The position numbers were made by a program, and so were the translations under genes. A stretch of 64,000 bases of DNA from Acidimicrobiales bacterium (lineage in GTDB: Bacteria > Actinomycetota > Acidimicrobiia > Acidimicrobiales > MedAcidi-G1), in NCBI GenBank assembly GCA_030747595.1, contig JASLKK010000010.1:1-64000 (forward strand), in the 5' to 3' direction. The notes under the pieces were generated by a model, which was given only the letters and a program-made list of their open reading frames with translations, had not been told where the DNA came from and did no database searches. Below, piece by piece: positions 11,193 through 19,781 of this stretch (position 1 is its first letter; every line of letters begins with the position of its first letter).

Positions 11193-11618
11193 TCAGCTGA
11201 CAGCGATGCCCATACTGCGCGCAGTGCCGGCAACCTGGAGTTTGGCGCCTTCGATGTCGATGGCGTTCAGGTCGGGCAGTTTGGATTCGGCGATCTCGGT
11301 TACCTGGGCCCAGGTGATCGAACCGGCCTCTTCCCGCCCCGGGTTCTGTGACGCCTTGTCAAGGCCGGCGGCCTGACGGATCAGGAACGAGGTGGGCGGC
11401 GTCTTGGTGACAAAGGTGAACGACCGGTCCTCGTAGATGCTGATCTCGACGGGGACGATCTGGCCGCGCTTGTCCTCGGTCTTGGCGTTGTACTCCTTGC
11501 AGAAGTCCATGATCGCCACACCATGGGGGCCGAGCGCGGTACCCACTGGCGGGGCCGGCGATGCCTGACCGGCCGGAATCTGGATCTTGACGACCGCTAC
11601 CATCTTCTTCTTCGCCAT
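11193..11618 (-). CDS. rplK: 50S ribosomal protein L11
   Basis: L11 binds the GTPase-associated region of 23S rRNA and is needed for stringent-response signalling through RelA. The 141-residue protein is standard length. It shows the N-terminal proline-rich segment ([20 protein letters not shown]) and the C-terminal rRNA-binding domain with [19 protein letters not shown]. It is followed by rplA and preceded by nusG 199 bases upstream, the usual order. Confidence 0.97.
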   Translation of the reverse strand: MAKKKMVAVVKIQIPAGQASPAPPVGTALGPHGVAIMDFCKEYNAKTEDKRGQIVPVEISIYEDRSFTFVTKTPPTSFLIRQAAGLDKASQNPGREEAGSITWAQVTEIAESKLPDLNAIDIEGAKLQVAGTARSMGIAVS

Positions 11619-11817
11619 GTCTCGGATTCTCTGTTCGTGATCGGGGTTTCGTAGTGGTATTGCTCGCCGGAACGGAAGACTGAACGCCTCTAGTTCCGGT
11701 CATCGGCCGTCGGGGCCGATCGGGGTAACGGTCAAGTCTGGTGCCGGAGCGGTCGATCGGCAACCTGCACCCCGATGGGGGTCACGTTGTCGCCGGTCGT
11801 CCGGTACGGACGTCGGA
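11619..11817 (-). other. nusG-rplK spacer with two hairpins
   Basis: This 199-base gap contains a perfect 7-bp inverted repeat at 11702-11720 (ATCGGCC/GGCCGAT) and a small ACCCC/GGGGT hairpin near 11769-11784 just after nusG. Neither has a clear U-tract. A rplK promoter is expected here, but I cannot point to a convincing -35/-10 pair. Confidence 0.4.
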
Positions 11818-12681
11818 TCAGAGCTGGGCCACCTGGGCGAACTCCAACTCGACCGGGGTCTCCCGACCGAAGATGTTGACCAGCACCTTGACCTTGAGCT
11901 GGTCCTCGTTGATCTCCTGGATGGCGCCGGAGAAGTCGGCGAACGGCCCCTCCTTGACGCGGACGGTGTCGCCCACGCCGAAGCCGAACCGGGCCTTGGA
12001 GCGCTTGGGCACCACAGACTCGGACTCGTCGGCTACCGGCAGGAAGGTCTCGACCTCCTTGCGACTGAGGCGCGACGGCTTACCGCCAGCGCCCACAAAG
12101 TTCACGATTCCTGGCGTATCGCGGATGGCCGCCCATGCTTCGTCATCGAGATAGCAGCGCACCAACAGGTAGCCGGGGAAGACCTTCTTAGAGACGGTGA
12201 CCTTCTTACCGTTGCGGAACTCGTCGACATCCTCCATCGGAATCTCGACTTCGAGGATGCGGTCCTCCAAATGCATCGAAGCGGTCCGGGCCTGGAGGTT
12301 CTGGCGGACCTTCTTCTCGTAGCCCGACTGCGTGTGAACGACGTACCAGTTGCCGCGCCGGTCATAGGCGCTCTCCACGGCGGGCGTCGGCTCCTCGTCG
12401 GAATCCTCATCGAGGAGCTCGTCCTCGTCGATAACCGGTTCATCCGGGATGGCTAATTCCTCGACTGCTGCCTCTTCTTCCTCAACTGCTGCCTCTTCGC
12501 CCGGCTGGTCGGCCGCCTGGGCCGCCTCGGATGCGGCCTCCGGGCCGGCGTCAGTCGGATCCAGGACCAGAGTCCCAGTGGGTAGCAAATCGATGGCTTC
12601 TGCAGGGGCGTCGACGCCGGCTGCGTCGGAGGCTGGGGCGTCCGGATCAACATTCACGATGGGGTCTCCGCTAGTGGACAT
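11818..12681 (-). CDS. nusG: Transcription termination/antitermination factor NusG
   Basis: NusG binds RNA polymerase through its NGN domain and links it to ribosomal protein S10 or Rho. Here the NGN domain starts near residue 111 with NWYVVHTQSGYEKKVRQNL, and the C-terminal KOW domain is seen in VGDTVRVKEGPFADFSG. The first 110 residues or so form an acidic, low-complexity extension rich in Glu, Ala and Asp, as is common in actinobacterial NusG. I choose the ATG at 12679-12681, which overlaps the secE stop by one base (TGATG). The resulting protein is 287 residues. Confidence 0.95.
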   Translation of the reverse strand: MSTSGDPIVNVDPDAPASDAAGVDAPAEAIDLLPTGTLVLDPTDAGPEAASEAAQAADQPGEEAAVEEEEAAVEELAIPDEPVIDEDELLDEDSDEEPTPAVESAYDRRGNWYVVHTQSGYEKKVRQNLQARTASMHLEDRILEVEIPMEDVDEFRNGKKVTVSKKVFPGYLLVRCYLDDEAWAAIRDTPGIVNFVGAGGKPSRLSRKEVETFLPVADESESVVPKRSKARFGFGVGDTVRVKEGPFADFSGAIQEINEDQLKVKVLVNIFGRETPVELEFAQVAQL

Positions 12682-12977
12682 CAGACGTCGAATAGTTCGA
12701 GAACGGACTGGGAGAACACCCAGTCGAGGCCGGCCACGATGGCCGTGATGGCCACGATGGTGATGATCACCACCGCGGTGTAGTTGCCGGTCTCGGCACG
12801 GGACGGCCAGGCGACCTTTCGCAGCTCGGCACGCACCTCGCGGGCGAACTGGCGAAGGCCGGCACGTTCCTCGGCCGAGCGGTTCTGCTGCTGACGTCGT
12901 TGGCGAATCGGCTCGCCGTCGGCGTCGACCTCGCCCTGACGCTGCATCATGCGCTTCTGTTCGCGGTTCATCGACAT
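12681..12977 (-). CDS. secE: Protein translocase subunit SecE
   Basis: SecE clamps the SecY channel in the cytoplasmic membrane. The 98-residue protein has a charged, Arg/Gln-rich N-terminus, the conserved amphipathic segment ending in RKVAWPSR near residues 53-60, and one membrane span (VVIITIVAITAIVAGL). The C-terminal end SQSVLELFDV is typical of single-span SecE proteins. It overlaps nusG by one base and lies 64 bases downstream of the tRNA-Trp gene, as in many bacteria. Confidence 0.95.
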   Translation of the reverse strand: MSMNREQKRMMQRQGEVDADGEPIRQRRQQQNRSAEERAGLRQFAREVRAELRKVAWPSRAETGNYTAVVIITIVAITAIVAGLDWVFSQSVLELFDV

Positions 12978-13041
12978 GGGGGATGTCCTCGTGAAATTCC
13001 GGTGGCTGTGTTCGGGAGCGGTCCGCGTCGGACCGGTCTTG

Positions 13042-13114
13042 CAGGGCAGGAGGGACTCGAACCCCCAACCGCCGGTTTTGGAGACCGGTGCTCTACCAAT
13101 TGAGCCACTGCCCT
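13042..13114 (-). tRNA. trpT: tRNA-Trp (CCA)
   Basis: A 73-base cloverleaf on the minus strand. The acceptor stem AGGGCAG pairs with CTGCCCT, with discriminator G. The anticodon stem-loop CCGGT-CTCCAAA-ACCGG gives anticodon CCA. The T arm contains GTTCGAGTC. CCA is not encoded. It lies between rpmG and secE, the usual place for tRNA-Trp. Confidence 0.96.
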
Positions 13115-13265
13115 GTGTCCCGACCTCCGACCCGAGGTCGGAATCGGGGGGCGGTACGCCCGGAGGTTACCAGCGGGGTTCCGACCTCCCGCAGGGGGGA
13201 TCTGGCCTCCCATAGGGCGATCAGATGTCCCGCAGGAAGAACCTGATGGGTCTGCCGACGAAAAA

Positions 13266-13276
13266 CGCTCTCAGCG
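13266..13276 (-). terminator. Weak intrinsic terminator overlapping the rpmG stop
   Basis: CGCT-GAG-AGCG followed by TTTTT (13261-13265) on the minus strand. The stem is only 4-5 bp, so termination may be partial, with read-through to tRNA-Trp and secE. Confidence 0.35.
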
Positions 13277-13432
13277 CGTCTCCTTGTGATCCACGTGGTT
13301 GCGGCACCAGCGGCAGTACTTCTTGAGCTCAATGCGCTCGCGGGTGTTCACCTTGGACTTGGTGGTGTTGTAGTTGCGGCGCTTGCACTCCTGGCATTCC
13401 AGGGTGACCTGCACTCGTTTATCGGACGCCAT
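13271..13432 (-). CDS. rpmG: 50S ribosomal protein L33
   Basis: A 53-residue protein reading [20 protein letters not shown] with a second Cys pair in [15 protein letters not shown]. The two CxxC pairs are a zinc ribbon, so this is the zinc-binding (C+) L33 form. L33 lies near the E site of the 50S subunit. The start at 13430-13432 has an AAGGAATGAGG-type ribosome binding site upstream. It lies between tRNA-Met and tRNA-Trp, as in many actinobacteria. Confidence 0.95.
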   Translation of the reverse strand: MASDKRVQVTLECQECKRRNYNTTKSKVNTRERIELKKYCRWCRNHVDHKETR

Positions 13433-13507
13433 CTCGGCCTCATTCCTTCATTGATCCGCCGGAGCGAACGTATCTCGTCATCGGCGGCTGACCCGAACCG
13501 ATGCTTG

Positions 13508-13581
13508 TAGCGACGGACAGATTCGAACTGTCGACCTCTCGATTATGAGTCGAGCGCTCTCACCAGCTGAGCTACGTCGCC
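13508..13581 (-). tRNA. tRNA-Met (CAT)
   Basis: A 74-base cloverleaf on the minus strand. Acceptor GGCGACG pairs with CGTCGCT (one G-U pair at position 1-72), with discriminator A. The anticodon arm CTCGA-CTCATAA-TCGAG gives anticodon CAT. The paired first position means it is not an initiator tRNA. Elongator Met is most likely given its place beside tRNA-Thr and rpmG; a tRNA-Ile2 with modified CAT cannot be excluded by eye. Confidence 0.9.
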
Positions 13582-13585
13582 AGCG

Positions 13586-13658
13586 AGCTCCCTGACAGAA
13601 TCGAACTGTCGACCTTCTCCTTACCATGGAGACGCTCTGCCGACTGAGCTAAGGGAGC
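13586..13658 (-). tRNA. tRNA-Thr (GGT)
   Basis: A 73-base cloverleaf on the minus strand. Acceptor GCTCCCT pairs with AGGGAGC, with discriminator T. Anticodon arm TCTCC-ATGGTAA-GGAGA gives anticodon GGT. It lies four bases before tRNA-Met, so the two are probably processed from one transcript. Confidence 0.95.
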
Positions 13659-13732
13659 CTGATCACCTCACGATGACCGGGCACAATGATGCCACGCGAT
13701 CCGACCAATCCCACCGGTGTTCCGCCACCGGG

Positions 13733-13746
13733 TACCGTCAGCGCCC
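13733..13746 (+). promoter_or_regulatory. -10 element of a probable leaderless promoter
   Basis: TACCGT at 13733-13738 ends eight bases before the ATG of the acetyltransferase gene, so transcription would start at or next to the start codon. No Shine-Dalgarno sequence is visible. The same TACCGT-N8-start pattern occurs before the gene at 62381. Confidence 0.5.
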
Positions 13747-14250
13747 ATGGAGATCCGGCTGGCCCGGTCCGGTGATGCCGAAGCGATCCGGGCCATCTAC
13801 AACCACGAGGTACGTACCTCGACGGCCACGTTCGACATCGTGGAACGCAGCGTCTCTGCTCAGGAGATCTGGATGGCCGACCGGTCGGGAGCGTTCAGCG
13901 TGCTGGTGGCCGTCGAAGGCGGGCCCGACGACCAGGTCATCATGGGGTTCGCCTCGCTGTCCCCGTTCCGGGAGCGAGCCGCCTACCGAAGCACCGTCGA
14001 GAACTCCATCTACGTCGCCGACGGGTACCGGAACAGGGGTGTGGCCGACCGGCTGATGGGCGACCTCGTCGAGGTGGCACGGACCAGCGGTTTCCACTCG
14101 GTCATCGCCAGGATCGGGGGAGGTAACGAGGCGAGCACGACCCTCCATGCCAAGCACGGCTTCGTCGAGGTGGGTGTGGAACGTCAGGTGGGTCGCAAAT
14201 TCAACCGATGGGTCGATGTGACCGTCATGCAGCTTGTCTTCGACGACTGA
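13747..14250 (+). CDS. GNAT-family N-acetyltransferase (phosphinothricin acetyltransferase-like)
   Basis: A 167-residue cytoplasmic acetyltransferase. It opens with MEIRLARSGDAEAIRAIYNH and carries the acetyl-CoA-binding segment YRNRGVADRLMGDLV near residues 98-112, followed by HSVIARIGGGNEASTTLHAKHGF. The HAKHGF and N-terminal IYNHEV motifs match the Pat/Bar/MddA branch, which acetylates phosphinothricin, methionine sulfoximine or related amines. The substrate here cannot be told from sequence. It is a single gene on the plus strand between minus-strand tRNAs. The start at 13747 is chosen because the family begins there and no ribosome binding site supports an upstream start. Confidence 0.85.
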   Translation: MEIRLARSGDAEAIRAIYNHEVRTSTATFDIVERSVSAQEIWMADRSGAFSVLVAVEGGPDDQVIMGFASLSPFRERAAYRSTVENSIYVADGYRNRGVADRLMGDLVEVARTSGFHSVIARIGGGNEASTTLHAKHGFVEVGVERQVGRKFNRWVDVTVMQLVFDD

Positions 14251-14305
14251 GCTTCCTGCCTTCCAGATACTGGCCCTCTGAATGCGGTAAACGGGTCTTA
14301 CCGGA

Positions 14306-14350
14306 ACGGGGAACGGGCCCGCCGGAGCGGACCCGTCAACCGTTCCCCGT
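14306..14350. terminator. Long inverted repeat between convergent genes
   Basis: Perfect 11-bp arms (ACGGGGAACGG at 14306-14316 and CCGTTCCCCGT at 14340-14350) enclose a further short GC-rich stem. It lies between the plus-strand acetyltransferase and the minus-strand tRNA-Tyr and would form the same structure in either transcript. There is no U-tract, so it could be a bidirectional stop or an mRNA 3' end stabiliser. Confidence 0.5.
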
Positions 14351-14374
14351 ACCGCCGCCTGAGACGACGGTTGG

Positions 14375-14456
14375 TGGGCCGGGGAGGATTTGAACCTCCG
14401 AAGGCAATGCCGACGGGTTTACAGCCCGTTCCCTTTGGCCACTCGGGCACCGACCC
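14375..14456 (-). tRNA. tRNA-Tyr (GTA)
   Basis: An 82-base class II cloverleaf on the minus strand. Acceptor GGGTCGG pairs with CCGGCCC (one G-U), with discriminator A. The anticodon arm ACGGG-CTGTAAA-CCCGT gives anticodon GTA. The long variable arm CGGCATTGCCTTCG is typical of bacterial tRNA-Tyr. Confidence 0.95.
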
Positions 14457-14467
14457 AGAAGATGTGG

Positions 14468-14473
14468 AGGATA
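14468..14473 (-). promoter_or_regulatory. Predicted -10 box of tRNA-Tyr
   Basis: TATCCT on the minus strand lies 11 bases upstream of the mature tRNA 5' end. No good -35 is visible. Confidence 0.4.
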
Positions 14474-14510
14474 CCCACCACCGGGGCGGTCCACGACGAC
14501 CGCCGCTGAC

Positions 14511-14523
14511 TAGCCTGCGCGCC
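14511..14523 (+). promoter_or_regulatory. -10 element of a probable leaderless yajQ promoter
   Basis: TAGCCT at 14511-14516 ends seven bases before the yajQ ATG, with no Shine-Dalgarno sequence between. Confidence 0.45.
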
Positions 14524-15012
14524 ATGCCGAGTTTCGACGTCGTCTCCCAGGTTGACCTACAGGAGGTCCGTAACGCGGTGGACCAGGCCTCTCGCGAGGT
14601 ACGCACCCGCTTCGACTTCAAGGGAACCGAGTCGGTGATCGAACTTCAGGAGGGCGCCATCAAGTTGGAGTCCTCGACCGAGGACCGCCTAGCCGCCCTG
14701 GTCGTAGTGCTCGAAGAGAAACTGGTGCGTCGGAACGTCTCGCTCAAGTCCCTGGACTGGGCCGAGGTCGAAGCAGCCAGCGGGGCCCGGTCCCGTCAGC
14801 TGGCCCGACTGCAGGCCGGCATCGATTCGGAGAAGGCCAAGGGCGTGAACAAGGCCATCAAGGACCTCAGTCTCAAGGGCGTGCAATCCCAAACCCAGGG
14901 AGACCAGGTCCGGGTGACGGCCAAGAAGCGTGACGCCCTCCAGGAAGTCATAGCGGCCCTAAAGGCCGCAGACCTCGGCATCCCCCTGCAGTTCGAGAAC
15001 TTCCGGGACTGA
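14524..15012 (+). CDS. yajQ: YajQ-family nucleotide-binding protein
   Basis: A 162-residue soluble protein starting MPSFDVVSQVDLQEVRNAVD with the family segments RFDFKGTESVIEL and GVNKAIKDLSLKGVQSQTQG. YajQ proteins (two ferredoxin-like folds) bind nucleotides; a Xanthomonas member binds cyclic di-GMP and acts with a transcription factor. The role in this organism is unknown. It is a single gene, convergent with htpX and divergent from tRNA-Tyr, and appears leaderless. Confidence 0.92.
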   Translation: MPSFDVVSQVDLQEVRNAVDQASREVRTRFDFKGTESVIELQEGAIKLESSTEDRLAALVVVLEEKLVRRNVSLKSLDWAEVEAASGARSRQLARLQAGIDSEKAKGVNKAIKDLSLKGVQSQTQGDQVRVTAKKRDALQEVIAALKAADLGIPLQFENFRD

Positions 15013-15049
15013 TCAGCCGAGGCGCTGCCGCGACCAGTCGGGAAACGGG

Positions 15050-15922
15050 TCAGGAAATGGGCCCGTTGGTCCAGTCGCCGCCACGCAGGCGGGCTATGCG
15101 ATCAGCGGTCGGCGGATGGGTCGAGAACAACTTTGAACCACCACGTGCACCGCCACGAGCCTGGGCCTTGAGCGGGTCGATGATGTAGCTCGAGGCCTGG
15201 TTCGGATCGACGCCCGACGGGATCCGGCCGGCAGCCAGGTCCAACTTCTCGAGCGCCCGGGCCAGCGGCTCGCCGTCGCCGATCAAACGGGCCGCCGAGG
15301 CGTCAGCTTGGAATTCCCGGCTGCGGCTGATGGCCGCCTGGATCAGCATGGCGGCCACCGGGGCGAGAATGGCAAAGGCGATCTCCCCGATCGGGTTCCG
15401 ATCCCGGTCACGCCCACCACCGAACATTGCGGCGAACATGGCCATGCGGGCGATCATCGTGATGGCCATGCCCACGGTGGCAGCCACCGAGCCAATCAGG
15501 ATGTCGCGGTTGCGGACGTGCATCAGCTCGTGGGCCAGCACGCCGCGTACCTCGCTCCACTCCATGTGGGCCAGTAGGCCCTCGGTCACAGCGACGGCCG
15601 CGTGGTCGGGGTTGCGGCCGGTGGCGAAGGCGTTGGGCTGTGGATTGGGCGAGACGTAGAGCTTGGGCATGGGCATCTCCGCAGCCATCGAGAGCTCGCG
15701 CATGATGCGGTGGTACTCGGGATGGGAGGTCTCGTCGGCCGGCACCGCCTTTGCCGAGGCAATGGCGATCCGGTCGCTGAACCAGTAGGAACCACCGACC
15801 ATGACCAGACCAAGGATGAGGCCGAAGGCCATGCCACCACTGCCGCCGATGGCGCCACCTACCACGATGAAAAGGCCGCCCAGCAGGGCCAGCAGGACGA
15901 AGGTCTTGGCGGTGTTCAGCAA
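15050..15922 (-). CDS. htpX: Membrane zinc metalloprotease HtpX (M48 family)
   Basis: HtpX degrades damaged membrane proteins under envelope stress. The 290-residue protein has two N-terminal membrane spans (about residues 8-26 and 30-48). The zinc site HELMH has H131, E132 and H135, and a third ligand lies in the [14 protein letters not shown] segment. One or two more spans follow the HELMH helix ([21 protein letters not shown]). The start at TTG 15920-15922 gives the family N-terminus [11 protein letters not shown] and has GGAG upstream. No partner genes are adjacent. Confidence 0.93.
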   Translation of the reverse strand: MLNTAKTFVLLALLGGLFIVVGGAIGGSGGMAFGLILGLVMVGGSYWFSDRIAIASAKAVPADETSHPEYHRIMRELSMAAEMPMPKLYVSPNPQPNAFATGRNPDHAAVAVTEGLLAHMEWSEVRGVLAHELMHVRNRDILIGSVAATVGMAITMIARMAMFAAMFGGGRDRDRNPIGEIAFAILAPVAAMLIQAAISRSREFQADASAARLIGDGEPLARALEKLDLAAGRIPSGVDPNQASSYIIDPLKAQARGGARGGSKLFSTHPPTADRIARLRGGDWTNGPIS

Positions 15923-16032
15923 CGAAGGGCTCCGTATCCGATCGGGGAGATCCAGCGTAGAGGCGGGCGTGGAAGCGATCCACGCGCACCGGGCCGAAGA
16001 TCCAGTGACCTCCGCGTGTCGCAGGTCCCGGA

Positions 16033-16524
<492 letters not shown>

Positions 16525-16584
16525 CGGCCCGAGGGGCGGCCCTCCGGCCGAGCCGGGAGGGAGGAAGCGGACCGGCGCCGTGGC

Positions 16585-18579
16585 TCAGTCCTCCTGCGGG
16601 GCTTCAGCGGCCCGGGTTCGGATCTCGTCGACCACGCCGCTGTCGGCCAGGGTGGTGGTGTCGCCTAGGTCCCTCCCCTCGGCCACGTCTCGTAGCAGGC
16701 GCCGCATGATCTTGCCGCTACGAGTCTTGGGAAGGTCGGGCACCAGCACCACGGCGCGGGGGCGGGCAATGGGTCCCAGCTTGGTGGCCACGTGGCCCCG
16801 GACCTCCTCGGCGAGTTCCGGTGACGCGGCGTAGGTGCCTCGCAGGATGACGTAGCCGACGATGGCCTGGCCGGTGGTCTCATCGGTGGCGCCCACCACG
16901 GCCGCTTCGGCGACTGCGGGATGGTCGACGAGAGCCGACTCCACCTCGGTCGTCGAGATGCGGTGCCCGGACACGTTCATCACGTCGTCGACCCGGCCGA
17001 GCAACCACAGGTACCCATCTTCGTCCAGCTTGGCACCGTCGCCCGCGAAGTAGCGGCCCTCGAACCGGGACCAGTAGGTATCGGCGTAGCGCTCGGGATC
17101 ACCCCAGATGCCCCGCAGCATCGATGGCCACGGGTGCGTGATGGTGAGGTAGCCCCCGCCCTGGGCCACCGTCTGGCCGGCATCGTCGACCAGTTCAGCG
17201 AACACCCCGGGAATGGTCTGGCACGCCGACCCTGGCTTGGTGGTGGTGACCCCGGGTAGCGGCGAGATCATGTGGCCGCCGGTCTCTGTCTGCCACCAGG
17301 TGTCGACAATCGGGCATGTCCCGCCCCCGATGTGTTCGTGGTACCACATCCACGCTTCGGGGTTTATGGGTTCACCGACCGTGCCAAGCACCCGCAGCGT
17401 CGAAAGGTCGTGATCGGACGGCTCGGCCGTCCCCCACTTCATGAACGTCCGGATGGCCGTTGGTGCCGTGTACAGCTGCGTCACGCCGTAACGCTCGATG
17501 ATGTCCCAGAGGCGGTCCCGAGGCCACGAGGCCCGGTCGCCGGACCGGAACTCAGGTCGGGGCGTGTCCGGGGTGCCCTCGTACATGACCGACGTGCAAC
17601 CGTTAGCCAGCGGTCCGTAAACGATGTAGCTGTGCCCGGTCACCCAACCGATGTCGGCCGCACACCAGTAGACGTCTGACTCGGGCCGCACGTCAAAGGT
17701 GTAGCGGTGGGTGTAGGCCACCTGAGTGAGATAACCCCCGGTGGTGTGCATGATGCCCTTGGGCTTGGCAGTGGTGCCCGACGTGTACAACAGGTACAGC
17801 AGTTGTTCGGCGTCCATCGGTTCGGCTGGGCAGTCTGACGAGGCATCGGCCACGAGCTCGTGCCACCAGAGGTCGCGACCGTCGACCATGGTGACCGCTG
17901 TGTCGCAGCGGTTCACCACCACGACGTGCTCGACCGACGGGGCTCCGGCGGTCAGCGCCGCGTCCACGTTCACCTTCAGGGCCGAGGGCTCGCCGCGGCG
18001 ATAGCCGGCGTCGGCGGTGATGACGAGACGGGCCTCGGCGTCCTCGCAACGGTCCACGATCGAGTCCGGGGAGAAACCGCCGAAGATGACGCTGTGGGCC
18101 ACCCCGATCCGGGCACATGCCAGCATGGCTACCGGCAACTCAGGGATCATCGGCATGTAGACGGCCACCCGGTCACCACGCTCGAGGCCGAGTCCCTTGA
18201 GCACATTGGCGAACCGGCAGACCTCGTCGAGCAGGTCCGCGTAGGTGATTTCCCTGGTGTCGCCCGGCTCGCCTTCCCAGAAGTAGGCAATGCGGTCGCC
18301 AAGCCCGGCATTGACGTGACGGTCCAGGCAGTTGGTGGTCAGGTTGAGGGTGCCACCCTCGAACCACTTGGCGAACGGGAGATCCCACTCCAGGGTGGTG
18401 TGGAAGTCCTGATCCCAGGTCAGCAGTTCACGGGCCTGGCGGGCCCAGAACGCCTCGTAGTCGGCAGCCGCCTCCTCGTGGTGGGAACGATCGCCGAGCA
18501 GGGCTGCGGCAGTGAATTCGACCGAGGGCGGGAAGGTGCGGTCCTCGACGTAGTAGTCCTCGATCGTGGGTTCGCTCAT
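16585..18579 (-). CDS. acs: Acetyl-CoA synthetase
   Basis: Activates acetate to acetyl-CoA through acetyl-AMP in the cytoplasm. The 664-residue length and motifs are standard: YTSGTTAKPKGIMHTTGGYL (P-loop-like AMP motif), WWQTETGGHMISP and YFAGDGAKLDEDGYLWLLGR. The C-terminal PKTRSGKIMRR carries K623, the lysine that Gcn5-like enzymes acetylate in other bacteria to switch Acs off. The start ATG is preceded by a GGGGACC box. It reads alone, with only the HAD gene behind it. Confidence 0.96.
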   Translation of the reverse strand: MSEPTIEDYYVEDRTFPPSVEFTAAALLGDRSHHEEAAADYEAFWARQARELLTWDQDFHTTLEWDLPFAKWFEGGTLNLTTNCLDRHVNAGLGDRIAYFWEGEPGDTREITYADLLDEVCRFANVLKGLGLERGDRVAVYMPMIPELPVAMLACARIGVAHSVIFGGFSPDSIVDRCEDAEARLVITADAGYRRGEPSALKVNVDAALTAGAPSVEHVVVVNRCDTAVTMVDGRDLWWHELVADASSDCPAEPMDAEQLLYLLYTSGTTAKPKGIMHTTGGYLTQVAYTHRYTFDVRPESDVYWCAADIGWVTGHSYIVYGPLANGCTSVMYEGTPDTPRPEFRSGDRASWPRDRLWDIIERYGVTQLYTAPTAIRTFMKWGTAEPSDHDLSTLRVLGTVGEPINPEAWMWYHEHIGGGTCPIVDTWWQTETGGHMISPLPGVTTTKPGSACQTIPGVFAELVDDAGQTVAQGGGYLTITHPWPSMLRGIWGDPERYADTYWSRFEGRYFAGDGAKLDEDGYLWLLGRVDDVMNVSGHRISTTEVESALVDHPAVAEAAVVGATDETTGQAIVGYVILRGTYAASPELAEEVRGHVATKLGPIARPRAVVLVPDLPKTRSGKIMRRLLRDVAEGRDLGDTTTLADSGVVDEIRTRAAEAPQED

Positions 18580-18639
18580 GGCCGGGGTCCCCGATGGTCG
18601 TCGAATGGCGTGCGGGACCGGACCCTAGCCAGCACCGTC

Positions 18640-18680
18640 GGTCCGGGCCGTGGCCCGGCCCCGGTTCCTATTGGGAACCA
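18640..18680 (-). terminator. Tandem hairpins after the methyltransferase gene
   Basis: CCGGGCC-GT-GGCCCGG (18643-18658) and GGTTCC-N5-GGAACC (18663-18679, overlapping the stop codon) lie at the 3' end of the 11-subunit nuo operon. They are good stem-loops without a U-tract, so either a Rho-type end or an mRNA stabiliser. Confidence 0.4.
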
Positions 18681-19768
18681 ACCTTTGAGGAACGGACCCA
18701 CTCCAGCACCGTAAAGCCACCGAGGCCCGATGGATCAAGCAGTGCCTCAGATTCGATCACCCGGCTCCGGCCACGCAGGGCCGTCAGGTCACCTAGGTGG
18801 GCGGCTGTTTTCCAGATTCGCCGACCCTCGTCGACCAGTTCGGCGATGCCGTGGGCGCCCAGGAACTCTGCCTGGGTGGCAACGACGGCACCGTCGGGAA
18901 GCTGGTCGACGGCCACCTCCACGGTCACGTCCTGTGTGCCAGGTTCGTTGGTCGCGACATCGCCCCGTTCATGGCCCCGGTATGTCCGCAGCCACTCGGC
19001 CGGTGGGCGGGCGGCCATGGCTGACGTCGTGGACGCGTAGTCGACGATCAAGACGGATCCGACCCCCAGCAGACCAAGGGCGGTGTCCACCCAGACAGCC
19101 GCCTCAGCCTGGACCGGAATCCGGGCGCCCGGGCTGCACGCCGCGGCATCAACGGGCGCCGGTAGGTCGACGGGATCTCCAAGCACTTCCCGGAACTCCC
19201 CTGTCGTACCCGTCGACTCCCTGTCAACGAGCACTTCATGCCACCGGCCGTCCGCTACCTCCAGAAGCCCGAAGGCCAGGTTGTCGAGCAACTCGTTGGC
19301 CAGCACCACCCCGTGGGAGATGCACCCCACGTCAGCCAGATGGGCCACCGATGACAGGCAGACCCCGGGGAACGTGGCGTCGGTCGGCTGGACGGAGCGG
19401 AGGGCAGCCGACCGCTCCACCATTATGTATCGGCCCTCCGTCAGACAGGCCGGTTCGGCCGCCACCACGGCTCGGGCCAGCGTGCCCGACCCCGCTGCGG
19501 CCTCGACCACCACGAACCCGTTGGGACGGCCCAAGGCCTCCCAGCGGGTATCCATCCAACGGGCCAGAACGGCGCCGAACAATGGGCCGACCTCCGGGGA
19601 GGTAAGGAAGTCGCCACGGCGACCGGCGCTCCCGCCGGCCGCGTAGAAGCCCCCGTCAGGGTCGTACAGGCAGGCTTCCACCCAGGCGCTGAACGCCATG
19701 GGGCCGTCATCCCGGATGGACTCGGCCAGCCGGTCACCCAGCGACTGGGCACCCAGCGAGATCTCCAC
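18668..19768 (-). CDS. midA: MidA/NDUFAF7-family SAM-dependent methyltransferase
   Basis: A 366-residue class I methyltransferase of the COG1565 family. Motifs include SPEVGPLFGAVLARWMDTRW, the SAM-binding glycine-rich loop VVVEAAAGSGTLARAV, and ANELLDNLAFGLLEV. In mitochondria the family member NDUFAF7 symmetrically dimethylates an arginine of NDUFS2 (NuoD) near iron-sulfur cluster N2 and is needed for early complex I assembly. Here the gene starts 13 bases after nuoN of the 11-subunit operon, so it is almost surely co-transcribed. That supports a role in complex I maturation (inference). The GTG start at 19766-19768 is the only suitable one near the nuoN stop. Confidence 0.88.
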   Translation of the reverse strand: MEISLGAQSLGDRLAESIRDDGPMAFSAWVEACLYDPDGGFYAAGGSAGRRGDFLTSPEVGPLFGAVLARWMDTRWEALGRPNGFVVVEAAAGSGTLARAVVAAEPACLTEGRYIMVERSAALRSVQPTDATFPGVCLSSVAHLADVGCISHGVVLANELLDNLAFGLLEVADGRWHEVLVDRESTGTTGEFREVLGDPVDLPAPVDAAACSPGARIPVQAEAAVWVDTALGLLGVGSVLIVDYASTTSAMAARPPAEWLRTYRGHERGDVATNEPGTQDVTVEVAVDQLPDGAVVATQAEFLGAHGIAELVDEGRRIWKTAAHLGDLTALRGRSRVIESEALLDPSGLGGFTVLEWVRSSKVGSQ

Positions 19769-19781
19769 GGCAGTGGGCGGG

